A stretch of DNA of 64,000 nucleotides from WTFY01 sp965214675 (GCA_965214675.1 OZ243969.1:930001-994000); one strand, 5' to 3'. Positions 53,519 to 61,159 are shown, counted from the first letter of the stretch. Notes: generated from the sequence alone by a model not told the origin. Translations and numbers: made by a program.

Positions 53519-53818
53519 TCAGGTCGGGAAGCGGATTGCCTTAGGCGGCGCCACCATGAAGACGCAGGAAGAGTGGCTCGGCTCGGCTCGGCTCGGCTCG
53601 GCTCGGCTCGGCTCGGCTCGGCTCGGCTCGGCTCGGCTCGGCTCGGCTCGGCTCGGCTCGGCTCGGCTCGGCTCGGCTCGGCTCGGCTCGGCTCGGCTCG
53701 GCTCGGCTCGGCTCGGCTCGGCTCGGCTCGGCTCGGCTCGGCTCGGCTCGGCTCGGCTCGGCTCGGCTATTATATCAAATCCCCCTGACTCAATGCCCAA
53801 AAGCCGCTTCGTACCCAT
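53519..53818 (-). CDS. Start segment of the autotransporter gene, currently read out of frame
   Basis: ATG 53818 has AGGGGG six bases upstream. It reads MGTKRLLGIESGGFDII, then AEPSR repeated through the pentanucleotide tract, then HSSCVFMVAPPKAIRFPT and a stop at 53519. The autotransporter frame lies one phase away: codons start at positions divisible by 3 there, and at positions one above a multiple of 3 here. The distance from 53818 to the giant frame becomes a multiple of three if one repeat unit is added or two are removed. The autotransporter frame itself meets TAG at 53767-53769 just above the tract. Confidence 0.65.
   Translation of the reverse strand: MGTKRLLGIESGGFDIIAEPSRAEPSRAEPSRAEPSRAEPSRAEPSRAEPSRAEPSRAEPSRAEPSRAEPSRAEPSRAEPSHSSCVFMVAPPKAIRFPT
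53576..53765. repeat. 38 perfect tandem copies of a pentanucleotide (GCTCG plus strand, GAGCC-type minus strand)
   Basis: The unit GCTCG repeats without error for 190 bases, with three further bases of a partial unit. Five is not a multiple of three, so slippage shifts the reading frame. All six frames stay open through the tract, which is why several artificial ORFs cross it. It sits between a start codon and a signal peptide, the classical place for a contingency locus (as with CTCTT in neisserial opa genes). Confidence 0.95.
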
Positions 53819-53887
53819 GCTGTACCCCCTGGACTGCCCCAATGATGTGATTCTACCTTGGAATTCCCATCTTTGACAGGGATGTCA

Positions 53888-53913
53888 GGGGGGATGACAG
53901 ATTGTCACCCCCC
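53888..53913. repeat. Imperfect hairpin upstream of the autotransporter gene
   Basis: GGGGGG-A-TGACA and TGTCACCCCCC pair around GAT with one bulged A. It resembles the palindrome beyond the other end of the gene (46755-46779), which shares the TGACA/TGTCA core and G-rich arms. The stretch 53819-54031 holds no gene; it also contains a GCCACTT...AAGTGGCC hairpin (53980-54000) like those in leader blocks A and B. Confidence 0.5.
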
Positions 53914-54031
53914 TATCCAGTCTCAGCCGATACTGCGTCAAAGAGCTCGAACCCTACTGTACCGGGAAGTCGAAGAGGTGCCACTTTTACCCAAGTGGCC
54001 AGGGGAAGCTGCAGGGCGGACCCTGCTCGGT

Positions 54032-54460
54032 TCAGTCCTCCTCAGGGAGGAGGATAGTGACGACAGGCTCGCCGTCGTCACCCGGCCCGATCACGAGCTT
54101 CAACTGGACTGGCTCGGCCTGCACCGAACGCCCGTTGCGGGGCACCCGGTGAAGCCAGAACCGCTGACTGGCACCCGCGCCCGCATGTGTGCGGATCGCA
54201 TGGGCGGCCATGAACAGCACGTCCCACAGCCGGCCGGACTCATCCTGGTGGACTTGCTTGCGGCTGCTGTGTTCGGTCCAGGCCACGCAGTCGTCCCAGA
54301 CTGCGGCGGTCATCGCCACCGGCAGCCTGAAGCCGGCTTCCTGGGCCAGGGTGCCGGTATCCACCAGCACACCGTCGGCCAGGGCCTGGGCACGCGTATA
54401 CGTGAAAACGACGTCGCCAAAACACGATTCGTTCACACATTTGCTTGAAGGGTTGGACAT
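54032..54460 (-). CDS. DUF6573-family ICE protein
   Basis: A 142-residue soluble protein with FTYTRAQALADGVLVDTGTLAQEAGFRLPVAMTAAVWDDCVAW, the pattern I know from DUF6573 proteins on integrative elements and pathogenicity islands. The C-terminal half (VPRNGRSVQAEPVQLKLVIGPGDDGEP) is typical. A Shine-Dalgarno AAGGAGG precedes the ATG. Its function is unknown; it may regulate or counter host defences. Confidence 0.75.
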   Translation of the reverse strand: MSNPSSKCVNESCFGDVVFTYTRAQALADGVLVDTGTLAQEAGFRLPVAMTAAVWDDCVAWTEHSSRKQVHQDESGRLWDVLFMAAHAIRTHAGAGASQRFWLHRVPRNGRSVQAEPVQLKLVIGPGDDGEPVVTILLPEED

Positions 54461-54508
54461 GGTAGACCTCCTTTATGGAATGCATCCCGGGTCACACCCC
54501 TTCTCCGT

Positions 54509-54529
54509 CGGGGAAGGAGTGCTTCCCCG
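54509..54529. terminator. GC hairpin between radC and the DUF6573 gene
   Basis: CGGGGAAG and CTTCCCCG form an 8-bp stem with a 5-base loop. It lies just past the radC stop on the minus strand. There is no T-run, so it may be a weak or Rho-assisted terminator, or part of the DUF6573 leader. Confidence 0.4.
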
Positions 54530-54555
54530 ATCGGATGCGTTAACAACAGAAAATG

Positions 54556-55050
54556 TCAGAGCAGCCCCCGTTCCGCGAACGAGACGCTCTCGCCGGCCGA
54601 GACCACGAAGTGGTCGAGGACGCGCACATCCACGAGGGCGAGCGCTTCCCGCAGGCGGCGGGTGATCATCTCATCGGCACGGCTCGGTTCTGCAACCCCG
54701 GACGGATGGTTGTGAAAGAAAACGATGGCGGCGGCATTCGCCTCCATCGCCTGCTGCACGACCACGCGCGGATGGACCGAGGCACTGTTGACGGTGCCCT
54801 GGAACAGTTCACGCACGGCGATGATGCGGCACAGGTTGTCCAGGAACAGCGCACCGAACACCTCGTTGCGGTATTCGGCCAGGCGCAGACACAGATAGTT
54901 CCGTGTCTCGTCCGGGCTGCCCAGGGTCTGGCCTGCACGATGTTTCATCGCCAGCGTCCGAATTGCCAGCTTCACCACGGATTCCCTCTCGGTATGGCTG
55001 AGCTGCGACAGTTTCAGACCGGAAAACCGGTCCTGCTTGCTTGTTATCAT
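54556..55050 (-). CDS. radC: RadC family JAB-domain protein
   Basis: A 164-residue protein from ATG 55050, with AAGGAG upstream. The JAMM/JAB metal motif is present as FFHNHPSGVAEPSRADEMITRRL, preceded by the usual Glu-containing strand. ICE- and phage-borne RadC proteins are common and are not firmly linked to DNA repair. The N-terminal helix-hairpin-helix found in chromosomal RadC is missing, as is usual for this mobile-element subfamily. A stable hairpin lies in its leader. Confidence 0.92.
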   Translation of the reverse strand: MITSKQDRFSGLKLSQLSHTERESVVKLAIRTLAMKHRAGQTLGSPDETRNYLCLRLAEYRNEVFGALFLDNLCRIIAVRELFQGTVNSASVHPRVVVQQAMEANAAAIVFFHNHPSGVAEPSRADEMITRRLREALALVDVRVLDHFVVSAGESVSFAERGLL

Positions 55051-55086
55051 GGCTGATCTCCTTGGAAATACAGGGAGACCCGCCCC

Positions 55087-55106
55087 ACGGGGGACAAGTC
55101 CCCCGT
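55087..55106. promoter_or_regulatory. Strong hairpin in the radC leader
   Basis: ACGGGGGAC pairs with GTCCCCCGT across a two-base AA loop (9-bp arms). It lies 37 bases before the radC start in a region that otherwise overlaps nothing, and could control translation or terminate the DUF3577 transcript. Confidence 0.5.
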
Positions 55107-55153
55107 AAGGTGGAAAAAGGCCGCAACACTGGCGTGTGCGGCCGACTTCAGGT

Positions 55154-55555
55154 TCACGCAGCAGGTTCCTGCTCCGTGATGAACGGCTGGCCATCGACCT
55201 TGGCGTACGAAATACGCAGCAGGCGGGCCTTCAGGCTGACGCCTGGCTGGCCGGCCTTCTCACCGCTCTTGTAGGTGAAGGATTCACCATGCACATTGCT
55301 GAGCGTGAATCCGATCATCACCTTGAGACCGCCCTCCACGGCCGACTGCAGCTCACGCACGGTTGCCTGAGCCTTTCTGCCGGCCACGGAACACTCGAAC
55401 TGAGTGTACTGGACGTCGTCGACGCTGCCCCGCAGGGCTGCAATGATGACGCTCAGAAAAGGGGTACCCTTTTCCGGGGTCACTTCCCGGACACGGTTGA
55501 GATAACCGATGCCGGTGGCGTGAAGATCGAAATACTTCGTCTTTTCACTGGACAT
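55154..55555 (-). CDS. ICE replication/maintenance protein, STY4534 family (DUF3577)
   Basis: A 133-residue protein from ATG 55555, with AAGGAG upstream. The sequence YFDLHATGIGYLNRVREVTP, then AALRGSVDDVQYTQFECSV and IGFTLSNVHGESFTYKSG, is the DUF3577 pattern, which resembles an OB-fold single-strand DNA-binding protein. It follows the PFL_4669 gene as in other ICEs. A structured leader (55648-55748) lies between them. Confidence 0.88.
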   Translation of the reverse strand: MSSEKTKYFDLHATGIGYLNRVREVTPEKGTPFLSVIIAALRGSVDDVQYTQFECSVAGRKAQATVRELQSAVEGGLKVMIGFTLSNVHGESFTYKSGEKAGQPGVSLKARLLRISYAKVDGQPFITEQEPAA

Positions 55556-55647
55556 AACACTTACTCCTTCAGGTTGGTTTTCTGCGGGGCAAGCGCACCC
55601 CTGCGGGGGGTGTGCCCCGACAGGGTGAATGAAACGGCTTGCGTTTC

Positions 55648-55748
55648 CTTGAATATGGACCGACGGCAAATGCCGCTGTGCACCTGTTTCGCAGTCCGAA
55701 GGCGCCTCTTTGCCACTGATATACCGTAGTGGCCACGGATCAAATCGT
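55648..55748 (-). ncRNA. Structured leader block B upstream of the DUF3577 gene
   Basis: This block shares ordered words with 46467-46562 (see block A), including the GCCACTG...AGTGGCCACGG hairpin arms and CGGCAAA.GCCG. It lies 93 bases before the DUF3577 start on the minus strand. Further hairpins (GGGGCA...TGCCCC type) fall between it and the start codon. It is a candidate cis-acting RNA. Confidence 0.5.
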
Positions 55749-55826
55749 TCCCAGGCAACATCCCGGACGGCACACATCGCGCGACGGCCTGGGCAGGCCG
55801 TGCGAAGATGCTCAACCCCGGGCGCT

Positions 55827-56621
55827 TCATCCGGGCGCACCCGTTTTGACATCGCCCGTGGTGGGCGGTGGCGGCGGACCGGCCGCCTGCAGGGTAGCGT
55901 GCTGCGCAAAGGCGGCAGAAAAACGCACGGGGCGCGGTGTGATCGGTGCGCACTGCTCCCGGCGCACGATGGCATCGGGCACCTCGCCCATGGCCGCACG
56001 CGCCGCATCACTTTTCTCATCGCCGCACGCCAGGGATTCCCGGCTGGCCCCCGTGAACCGGTACGCCTGCACCGCCGTGAAAATCGAACGGAGTCTGTGC
56101 CCGGCGCTTCGGATCACCCGGTCACTGCCTTCGCTGTCCAGCAGGCCCACCCGGCGGGCGGTCAGCACCATGCAGACCAGGGTGTCGAACTGGCCCAGCA
56201 AACGCGCACCCCGATACGCATAGGGGTTGGCAAACTGAAGGGACACCCGGGACGGGCGCGCCGAGCTTGCGACCGCCACCTCCATCGCCGGGTCCCGGGC
56301 CAGCAATGCCTCCAGTTCCGTCTCGCGGCCCTGGAGATAGCGGGCGCTGGCCTCGATCGCCTCATGAATCCGGATCAGCCACCAGTCGGCCCAGGGATCG
56401 TCCTCGCGGGCGGCCTGCCAGATGAGCCGCAGGCGCTGTGCGAAAGGGACCAGTCCCATGATGGCAGGCCGGTTACGGGCCGCATTGCGGCCACGCACCA
56501 GCTGCAGGGCCTGGCGCGTCTGCAGGGACAGCCAGACCTGGCCCCGCAGCGCACCGGGCAGGTCTGCCTTCGGCCTTGCGGCTGTGATCCGCTCCTGCAA
56601 ACTGGATACCCCGGCATTCAT
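55827..56621 (-). CDS. Integrating conjugative element protein, PFL_4669 family (TIGR03761)
   Basis: A 264-residue soluble protein. The family pattern is visible in LPGALRGQVWLSLQTRQALQLVRGR, GLVPFAQRLRLIWQAAREDDPWADWWL and SLQFANPYAYRGARLLGQFDTLV. I took ATG 56621; a start at 56663 is also open and neither has a strong ribosome site. It belongs to the ICE core set between STY4528 and STY4534 proteins; its function is unknown. Confidence 0.87.
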   Translation of the reverse strand: MNAGVSSLQERITAARPKADLPGALRGQVWLSLQTRQALQLVRGRNAARNRPAIMGLVPFAQRLRLIWQAAREDDPWADWWLIRIHEAIEASARYLQGRETELEALLARDPAMEVAVASSARPSRVSLQFANPYAYRGARLLGQFDTLVCMVLTARRVGLLDSEGSDRVIRSAGHRLRSIFTAVQAYRFTGASRESLACGDEKSDAARAAMGEVPDAIVRREQCAPITPRPVRFSAAFAQHATLQAAGPPPPPTTGDVKTGAPG

Positions 56622-56747
56622 GCGCCTATGAGCGCATGCGCGGGCGCGCATGCCAAGCATCAATCCCTCGCACGACTGCCGGGGTTTTTTCCAGTCCTCA
56701 GACCCGGATTTGACGCCGGATCCCTCAATTGTGAAGCGTTCACACCC

Positions 56748-57971
56748 CTATTTGGATGAGCTTTCGCTCGTAAGCGGTTGTTTCTCCGTAGACGTGCCAA
56801 GGCCCACCAAATCCTTGATCCTGGCCATTTCGCGGCGGTGGCATGCCATGCGCTCAGCCCGCTGCGCCTCGCTCTCGACCTTCCGGTCGTGTGCTGCCGT
56901 GACGGCGCGCTGGCGGCTACGCTCGCGTTCGGTGCCTATGCGGATGCCGAGATTGGGCTGAAATTTGTCGTCCCGGACCGCGCGGCACAGGGCATGCAGG
57001 AAGCGAAGCTCATCGTACAGTGGCGCCATACCCTTGCGTTCTGCACGACAGCGCCCCTCGAGTTCATCGAGCACAGGCTGCCGGTGCTCTGGGGCAATGC
57101 GGCGAAGGTAGCGGGCGGCCACCTCGCGATGGTTGAGTGCAAGGCGTTGCGGATAGACCAGCGCGCAGCCTTCCTCCCCCGTGATGTCAAATTTTGATCG
57201 CTTCTTTGTAGTAGTAGTTTTATATATATAACTACTACTACGGTGAACCGAGTTCGAATTTTGGTCATGGTGTGAGGGGGGCAAGCCGCCCGCCGGTTTG
57301 CCAAGCTTTTCGATCGTGTTCCCGGTGAAGGCAAAATACCGGCGCGGACCCCCGGGTTCCTCTGCCATCGCCATGGCCCGGATCCTGCGCTCAAACGGGT
57401 GCTCGGGGGCCGTGACATCGAGCCCGGCCTGGATGTCCTCGTCCATGGCATCCAGCACACCTTTTGCCACCGCACGCACGCGAGCATGCCCGTGGTGCTG
57501 CGAGTCCCCCAGAAAGGCCATGTACCCGCAATCAAGGTGCAGGGCATCGGCCAGCGGCAGCGGCTCGTCATGCAGGGCATAGACGTTGCCACGGAATTTT
57601 CCGGCGGGGGTTCGAACCCGTGCACACAGGGTCAGCCAGCGGGTCGCGCGCAAGATGGCGATGGCCCGGGCGATCGTCGATCTCGACGAGACGTTGGCTT
57701 GGCGGCCAATGACCTCATAGCTCGGGAAGGCAATGGCGCTGGCGGTCTCGGAGACGGCCAGCAGGATGACCATCCACACGAGCTTGTCTACCGGCTCGAG
57801 CACCGGGTCCTGGACCATCCGTGCCGGGAACGACTGATGCCGATTGCCAAGAAACAGCATCGTGTCCGCCGGCTTACGGTCGGTGCTGGTCCGGGTCCGG
57901 GCGATCGTCTCCCGGATCAGCGTATCCAGTGCCAGGGTCTGCGGCTGGACCCCGGGGTCCGGCTCATCCAT
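56748..57971 (-). CDS. Replication-associated protein, STY4528 family
   Basis: A 407-residue protein with a winged-helix-like replication initiator region (DKLVWMVILLAVSETASAIAFPSYEVIGRQANVSSRSTIARAIAILRATRWLTLCARV). This family is named for pathogenicity-island replication proteins. The middle includes a Lys/Thr-rich linker (YIYKTTTTKKRSKFD) coded by a locally AT-rich stretch. It overlaps the DUF2857 gene by eight bases. Confidence 0.85.
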   Translation of the reverse strand: MDEPDPGVQPQTLALDTLIRETIARTRTSTDRKPADTMLFLGNRHQSFPARMVQDPVLEPVDKLVWMVILLAVSETASAIAFPSYEVIGRQANVSSRSTIARAIAILRATRWLTLCARVRTPAGKFRGNVYALHDEPLPLADALHLDCGYMAFLGDSQHHGHARVRAVAKGVLDAMDEDIQAGLDVTAPEHPFERRIRAMAMAEEPGGPRRYFAFTGNTIEKLGKPAGGLPPSHHDQNSNSVHRSSSYIYKTTTTKKRSKFDITGEEGCALVYPQRLALNHREVAARYLRRIAPEHRQPVLDELEGRCRAERKGMAPLYDELRFLHALCRAVRDDKFQPNLGIRIGTERERSRQRAVTAAHDRKVESEAQRAERMACHRREMARIKDLVGLGTSTEKQPLTSESSSK

Positions 57972-58560
57972 TGCCGGGCGTCTGTGCGTCCTTCTTCTCC
58001 GACCGGCCGTTCAGGTTTCCATACATCGACCAGCGCCGGGTCAGGTTCCAGATCGCACGCATTGCAATGCCGGTTTCCCGGTGAATCTCCAGGTACGTCC
58101 CGGCCGTGGGTTCACCGTCACCGGATCGGTCCGACCAGACCTCCCAGAGCCTGCGTGCACTCGCTTCATCCGGCTCCGCAGGCCGCCCGACCGAGGGGGC
58201 GACCGACAGGCTGCGGCGCAGCCGGCTGTAGCTGCGCGGCTTCAGGCCAAACAGGGCCTCCACCATCTCCTGCGGGGCATCGGCAGCAATCAGCGACTGC
58301 AGCACCTCCTCGGATTCGCGCTGACTGTGCAGATACTCGATCATCTGCCAGAAGGCCTGCCGGTCCAGCGTGATCTCGAGGCAATGCCCGCGCAGGGACT
58401 CGATCCGGTACAGGTCCGCCATGTCCATCGTGCGCAAGGCCTCGATCTCCTTCGACCCGAACTTCATGTTGCGCAGCGCCGCCCAGTCGCATTCGGCCAG
58501 ACAGCGGATCGCATACATCAAAACGGCACTCACCAGATCAGCTTCCCGGGTGGTATTCAT
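57964..58560 (-). CDS. DUF2857 family protein (STY4526-like)
   Basis: A 198-residue protein (LVSAVLMYAIRCLAECDWAALRNMKFGSKEIEALRTM at its start), matching the DUF2857 proteins that sit between ParB and STY4528 in this class of elements. It appears helical and may bind DNA. It overlaps both neighbours by a few bases, so the three are translationally coupled. Confidence 0.82.
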   Translation of the reverse strand: MNTTREADLVSAVLMYAIRCLAECDWAALRNMKFGSKEIEALRTMDMADLYRIESLRGHCLEITLDRQAFWQMIEYLHSQRESEEVLQSLIAADAPQEMVEALFGLKPRSYSRLRRSLSVAPSVGRPAEPDEASARRLWEVWSDRSGDGEPTAGTYLEIHRETGIAMRAIWNLTRRWSMYGNLNGRSEKKDAQTPGNG

Positions 58561-60014
58561 GGCTCCTCCTCCCAGATGGCAGCATCGGTCCCGGCTGCCA
58601 GATTGCGGATACGCCGGTAGGTGTTCATCAGGGCGACCAGGTCCGACCAGTCCGGGTCACGCAGCGTGCGCCACAACCGGTACCCGGTGTGGCCTGGATC
58701 CAGCGTCCATATGCTCCGAAACAGCAGGCCGGCATCCTGTCGTTCCAGTGCATGGCGCAGCACGGAATCCTCGGGCAGCTCCGGCACGATGGATTCAAGG
58801 GGTGCAAAGGTCATCTCGGCGCAGGCGGCCAACTGCCACCAGAGCATGGAGACCTGGCCCAGGGAATCGTCATCCAGCTGTTCTGCAAGTGCTGGGTCCG
58901 GCACATCGCGCAACACGAAGCCCAATCCTTTACCGGATAACGGCAACACGAGCTCACCGATTCCGTTGCGCTGGGCCAGCCGGGCCGCCAGCGTCCAGGC
59001 GCGGGCGCGCAGGGACTTCAGGTCCCCGGGACCCTCCGGAACTTCCAGAGCCGGTGGATCGGCCAGGGATGTTGTGGCATCAGTCGTGTCATTGGTCGAG
59101 GCATCGAGCAAATTTTCGGTCGTGTCACCACTCGCAGCCTCTGTCCCGTCACTGTCCTGCCCGCCCGGCAGGGATCCGGGATCAGGATCCGGAATCGGCA
59201 CTGGTTCAGGATCCGGTCCGACCTCGGGGAGGGACGCTTCGCGCCCGTGAAGCACGGCATCGAGTGCCACACGAACGGAATGGATGCCGACCTCCGCTTC
59301 CTCGGCGATCTCGGTCTCGATGGCCCCCTGCAGGGTATCGGTATCCCAGTCCGGGGCATCATACCGGCGGCACAGGTGTGCAAAAATGGCATCGAATGGG
59401 TCGCTCGCCCGGGGGCAGAAACACTGCCAGAGTGTTCCTGCCGCACGCTCCAGGGCGCGTATCCTTTGCACCTGGCGCACGCCAAGGCCCGCGGCAAGCG
59501 CCTGCGGAATCAGTGGCAGCAGCGTTTCAACGGCGTACGCCATGCGCGAAATCAGCGTCCGGTGGATCCGGTACCCCGCCTTTTGCAGTTCAGCCTCGAG
59601 CTGATCCTGGATCACCGCCTCGACCCCCATCTCCTGGGCCAGAAGCTGGCCCGCCTCCTGAACGGCCAGCGCCTTGTCGATGAACGTGAGGCTGCCGCGC
59701 AGGTCGTTCTCCCGCAGGTGCGCGAGCAGGACATCCGACTCGCGGGTCCACGGCCGGATCAGGCAGTGAATCCGGTAAAACCGCTCCTCACCGGTTTCCT
59801 CAAAAAGCTCCCGCAGGATGCGCAGGCGTGTGTTGCCGCCGGAATGCACCATGTAATCGTCCTCGCCGGGCCTGCGGGTAATCACCAGAGGCTGATCCAT
59901 GCCGTGCGCGCGGATCGAATCCTTGATGCGGTCGTATTCCGGGTTGTCGCCGCGTCGTGGATTGCGTGCGTACGCCCGAATGCGCGTGATCTCCACCTGC
60001 GCGGACTCGGACAT
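58557..60014 (-). CDS. parB: ParB family protein, PFGI-1 class (TIGR03764)
   Basis: A 485-residue protein. I chose ATG 60014 because GGGAGG lies at a suitable distance; a longer start at 60074 has none. The ParB/Srx nuclease-like domain is visible: ITRIRAYARNPRRGDNPEYDRIKDSIRAHGMDQPLVI, then YMVHSGGNTRLRILREL. An HTH-like region with SLTFIDKALAVQEAGQLL follows and a long linker contains a Pro/Asp repeat (PEPVPIPDPDPGS). It normally acts with ParA in element stability; no ParA gene is seen beside it. Confidence 0.87.
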   Translation of the reverse strand: MSESAQVEITRIRAYARNPRRGDNPEYDRIKDSIRAHGMDQPLVITRRPGEDDYMVHSGGNTRLRILRELFEETGEERFYRIHCLIRPWTRESDVLLAHLRENDLRGSLTFIDKALAVQEAGQLLAQEMGVEAVIQDQLEAELQKAGYRIHRTLISRMAYAVETLLPLIPQALAAGLGVRQVQRIRALERAAGTLWQCFCPRASDPFDAIFAHLCRRYDAPDWDTDTLQGAIETEIAEEAEVGIHSVRVALDAVLHGREASLPEVGPDPEPVPIPDPDPGSLPGGQDSDGTEAASGDTTENLLDASTNDTTDATTSLADPPALEVPEGPGDLKSLRARAWTLAARLAQRNGIGELVLPLSGKGLGFVLRDVPDPALAEQLDDDSLGQVSMLWWQLAACAEMTFAPLESIVPELPEDSVLRHALERQDAGLLFRSIWTLDPGHTGYRLWRTLRDPDWSDLVALMNTYRRIRNLAAGTDAAIWEEEP

Positions 60015-60101
60015 AGAGGGTTCCTCCCCTGCAGGGGGGCGGTCGGCCTGGCCCGTGTGGCGGAGTCGGCTCATGGTTCAGGATCCGGTATTGCACGCAT
60101 A

Positions 60102-60389
60102 TCACTTCCTGCCCGATGATTTGCGCCGCGCAGGCCCGGTGCCCGAAGCGAGAAAGATCTCCGGATGGCGCACCAGGGTCTCGCGGGGTACGGCCTGCAG
60201 TCGTCCCTCAGCTTCCGCAAGACGGGCCACCACGCGGGTATAGTGTTCAATCTGCATGGCCAGCACGGGACTGGCGTAGCGGTGGCGGCCTGCAATCTGG
60301 TACAGGTACGCGACGGAATCGTTGCAGGCCACCGCCACGGCAGCCCGTTCCTTCTGGGTTGCAGCTCTGAGAAACTCCTTTAGCTCCAT
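60102..60389 (-). CDS. Cro/YdaS-like DNA-binding protein
   Basis: A 95-residue protein. Its first 60 residues (ELKEFLRAATQKERAAVAV, SVAYLYQIAGRHRYASPVLAMQIEHYTR) resemble the YdaS/Cro HTH family that opposes a CI-like repressor. It is divergent from the S24 repressor gene, with about 90 bases of shared promoter. It is first in the ParB-DUF2857-STY4528 direction, so it likely controls the maintenance operon. Confidence 0.7.
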   Translation of the reverse strand: MELKEFLRAATQKERAAVAVACNDSVAYLYQIAGRHRYASPVLAMQIEHYTRVVARLAEAEGRLQAVPRETLVRHPEIFLASGTGPARRKSSGRK

Positions 60390-60443
60390 GCGACAGACAT
60401 TAGCACCACGCTCGCGAAAATATCAAGCAGAAAGAGAAATTAT

Positions 60444-60471
60444 TTATTTACCAGACTGATAAATACTGGTA
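60444..60471. promoter_or_regulatory. Operator candidates between the repressor and the Cro-like gene
   Basis: TACCAG (60449-60454) and CTGGTA (60466-60471) are inverted with an 11-base spacer. A second pair, ATTTAT and ATAAAT, is nested around it. The site sits in the 92-base divergent gap where a CI/Cro-type switch would bind. Confidence 0.5.
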
Positions 60472-60481
60472 GGCTGCCTGC

Positions 60482-61159
60482 ATGAACAAAAAACTGAACC
60501 AGATCCGGCTGCACAACCTCGAGCTTCTGATTGCCGAGGCGGGCTCGGCCCTGCAGCTCGCCCGTGCCTGCGACACCAGCGCCTCCTACCTGAGCCAGGT
60601 ACGCCGCCAGACCCTGAGCGAACAAGGCACCCCCCGTGCGCTCACCGACGACCTGGCCGGCCGCCTGGAACGTGCCATGGACAAGCCGCAGGGCTGGATG
60701 GATATCCTGCAGCGCACCGGGAAGCCTTCCCCAGAGGAGCCCGAAGTCGTGGCGTACGTGGGACGCCAGGTCTTCCTGCCGCTGATCTCCTGGGTGCAGG
60801 CCGGTCACTGGCATGAGATTGATCACGACCAGGTACTCACGGAGGAAACCCCGAGATTTCCCTGCCCGGCGAACTGCAGCGAACATTCCTACATCCTGCG
60901 GGTGCGTGGCACCAGCATGGAGCCGAAATTCCATGAAGGCGACCTGCTCTTTGTCGACCCCAGTATGCCGCCTGATCACGGCAAGTACGTGATCGTACGC
61001 CTGGACGACTCAAATGAGGCCACCTTCAAGCAACTGGTCATCGAGGAAGGCAGGCAATACCTGAAGGCGCTCAACCCCGACTGGCCCGATCGCATCATCG
61101 AGGTCAACGTGAAAGCCACCATCTGTGGCGTCCTCGTCTTCAAGGGCGAGATGCTGTAA
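60482..61159 (+). CDS. LexA/CI-like S24 family repressor
   Basis: A 225-residue protein. The N-terminal XRE-like HTH lies at residues about 10-65 (ALQLARACDTSASYLSQVRRQ). The C-terminal S24 domain shows the Ala107-Gly108 cleavage site (WVQAGHW), Ser145 (GTSMEPKFHEGDLL) and Lys183 (EATFKQLV). RecA-stimulated self-cleavage would relieve repression of the element after DNA damage. It is divergent from the Cro-like gene. Confidence 0.92.
   Translation: MNKKLNQIRLHNLELLIAEAGSALQLARACDTSASYLSQVRRQTLSEQGTPRALTDDLAGRLERAMDKPQGWMDILQRTGKPSPEEPEVVAYVGRQVFLPLISWVQAGHWHEIDHDQVLTEETPRFPCPANCSEHSYILRVRGTSMEPKFHEGDLLFVDPSMPPDHGKYVIVRLDDSNEATFKQLVIEEGRQYLKALNPDWPDRIIEVNVKATICGVLVFKGEML

Noticed and set aside
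53576..53765. CRISPR array
   Set aside because: The repeat is a bare pentanucleotide with no spacers and there are no cas genes.
53399..53876. Plus-strand open frames through the pentanucleotide tract (poly GSARL)
   Set aside because: A 5-base repeat without stops keeps all frames open. These frames have no ribosome site and no protein-like sequence outside the tract.
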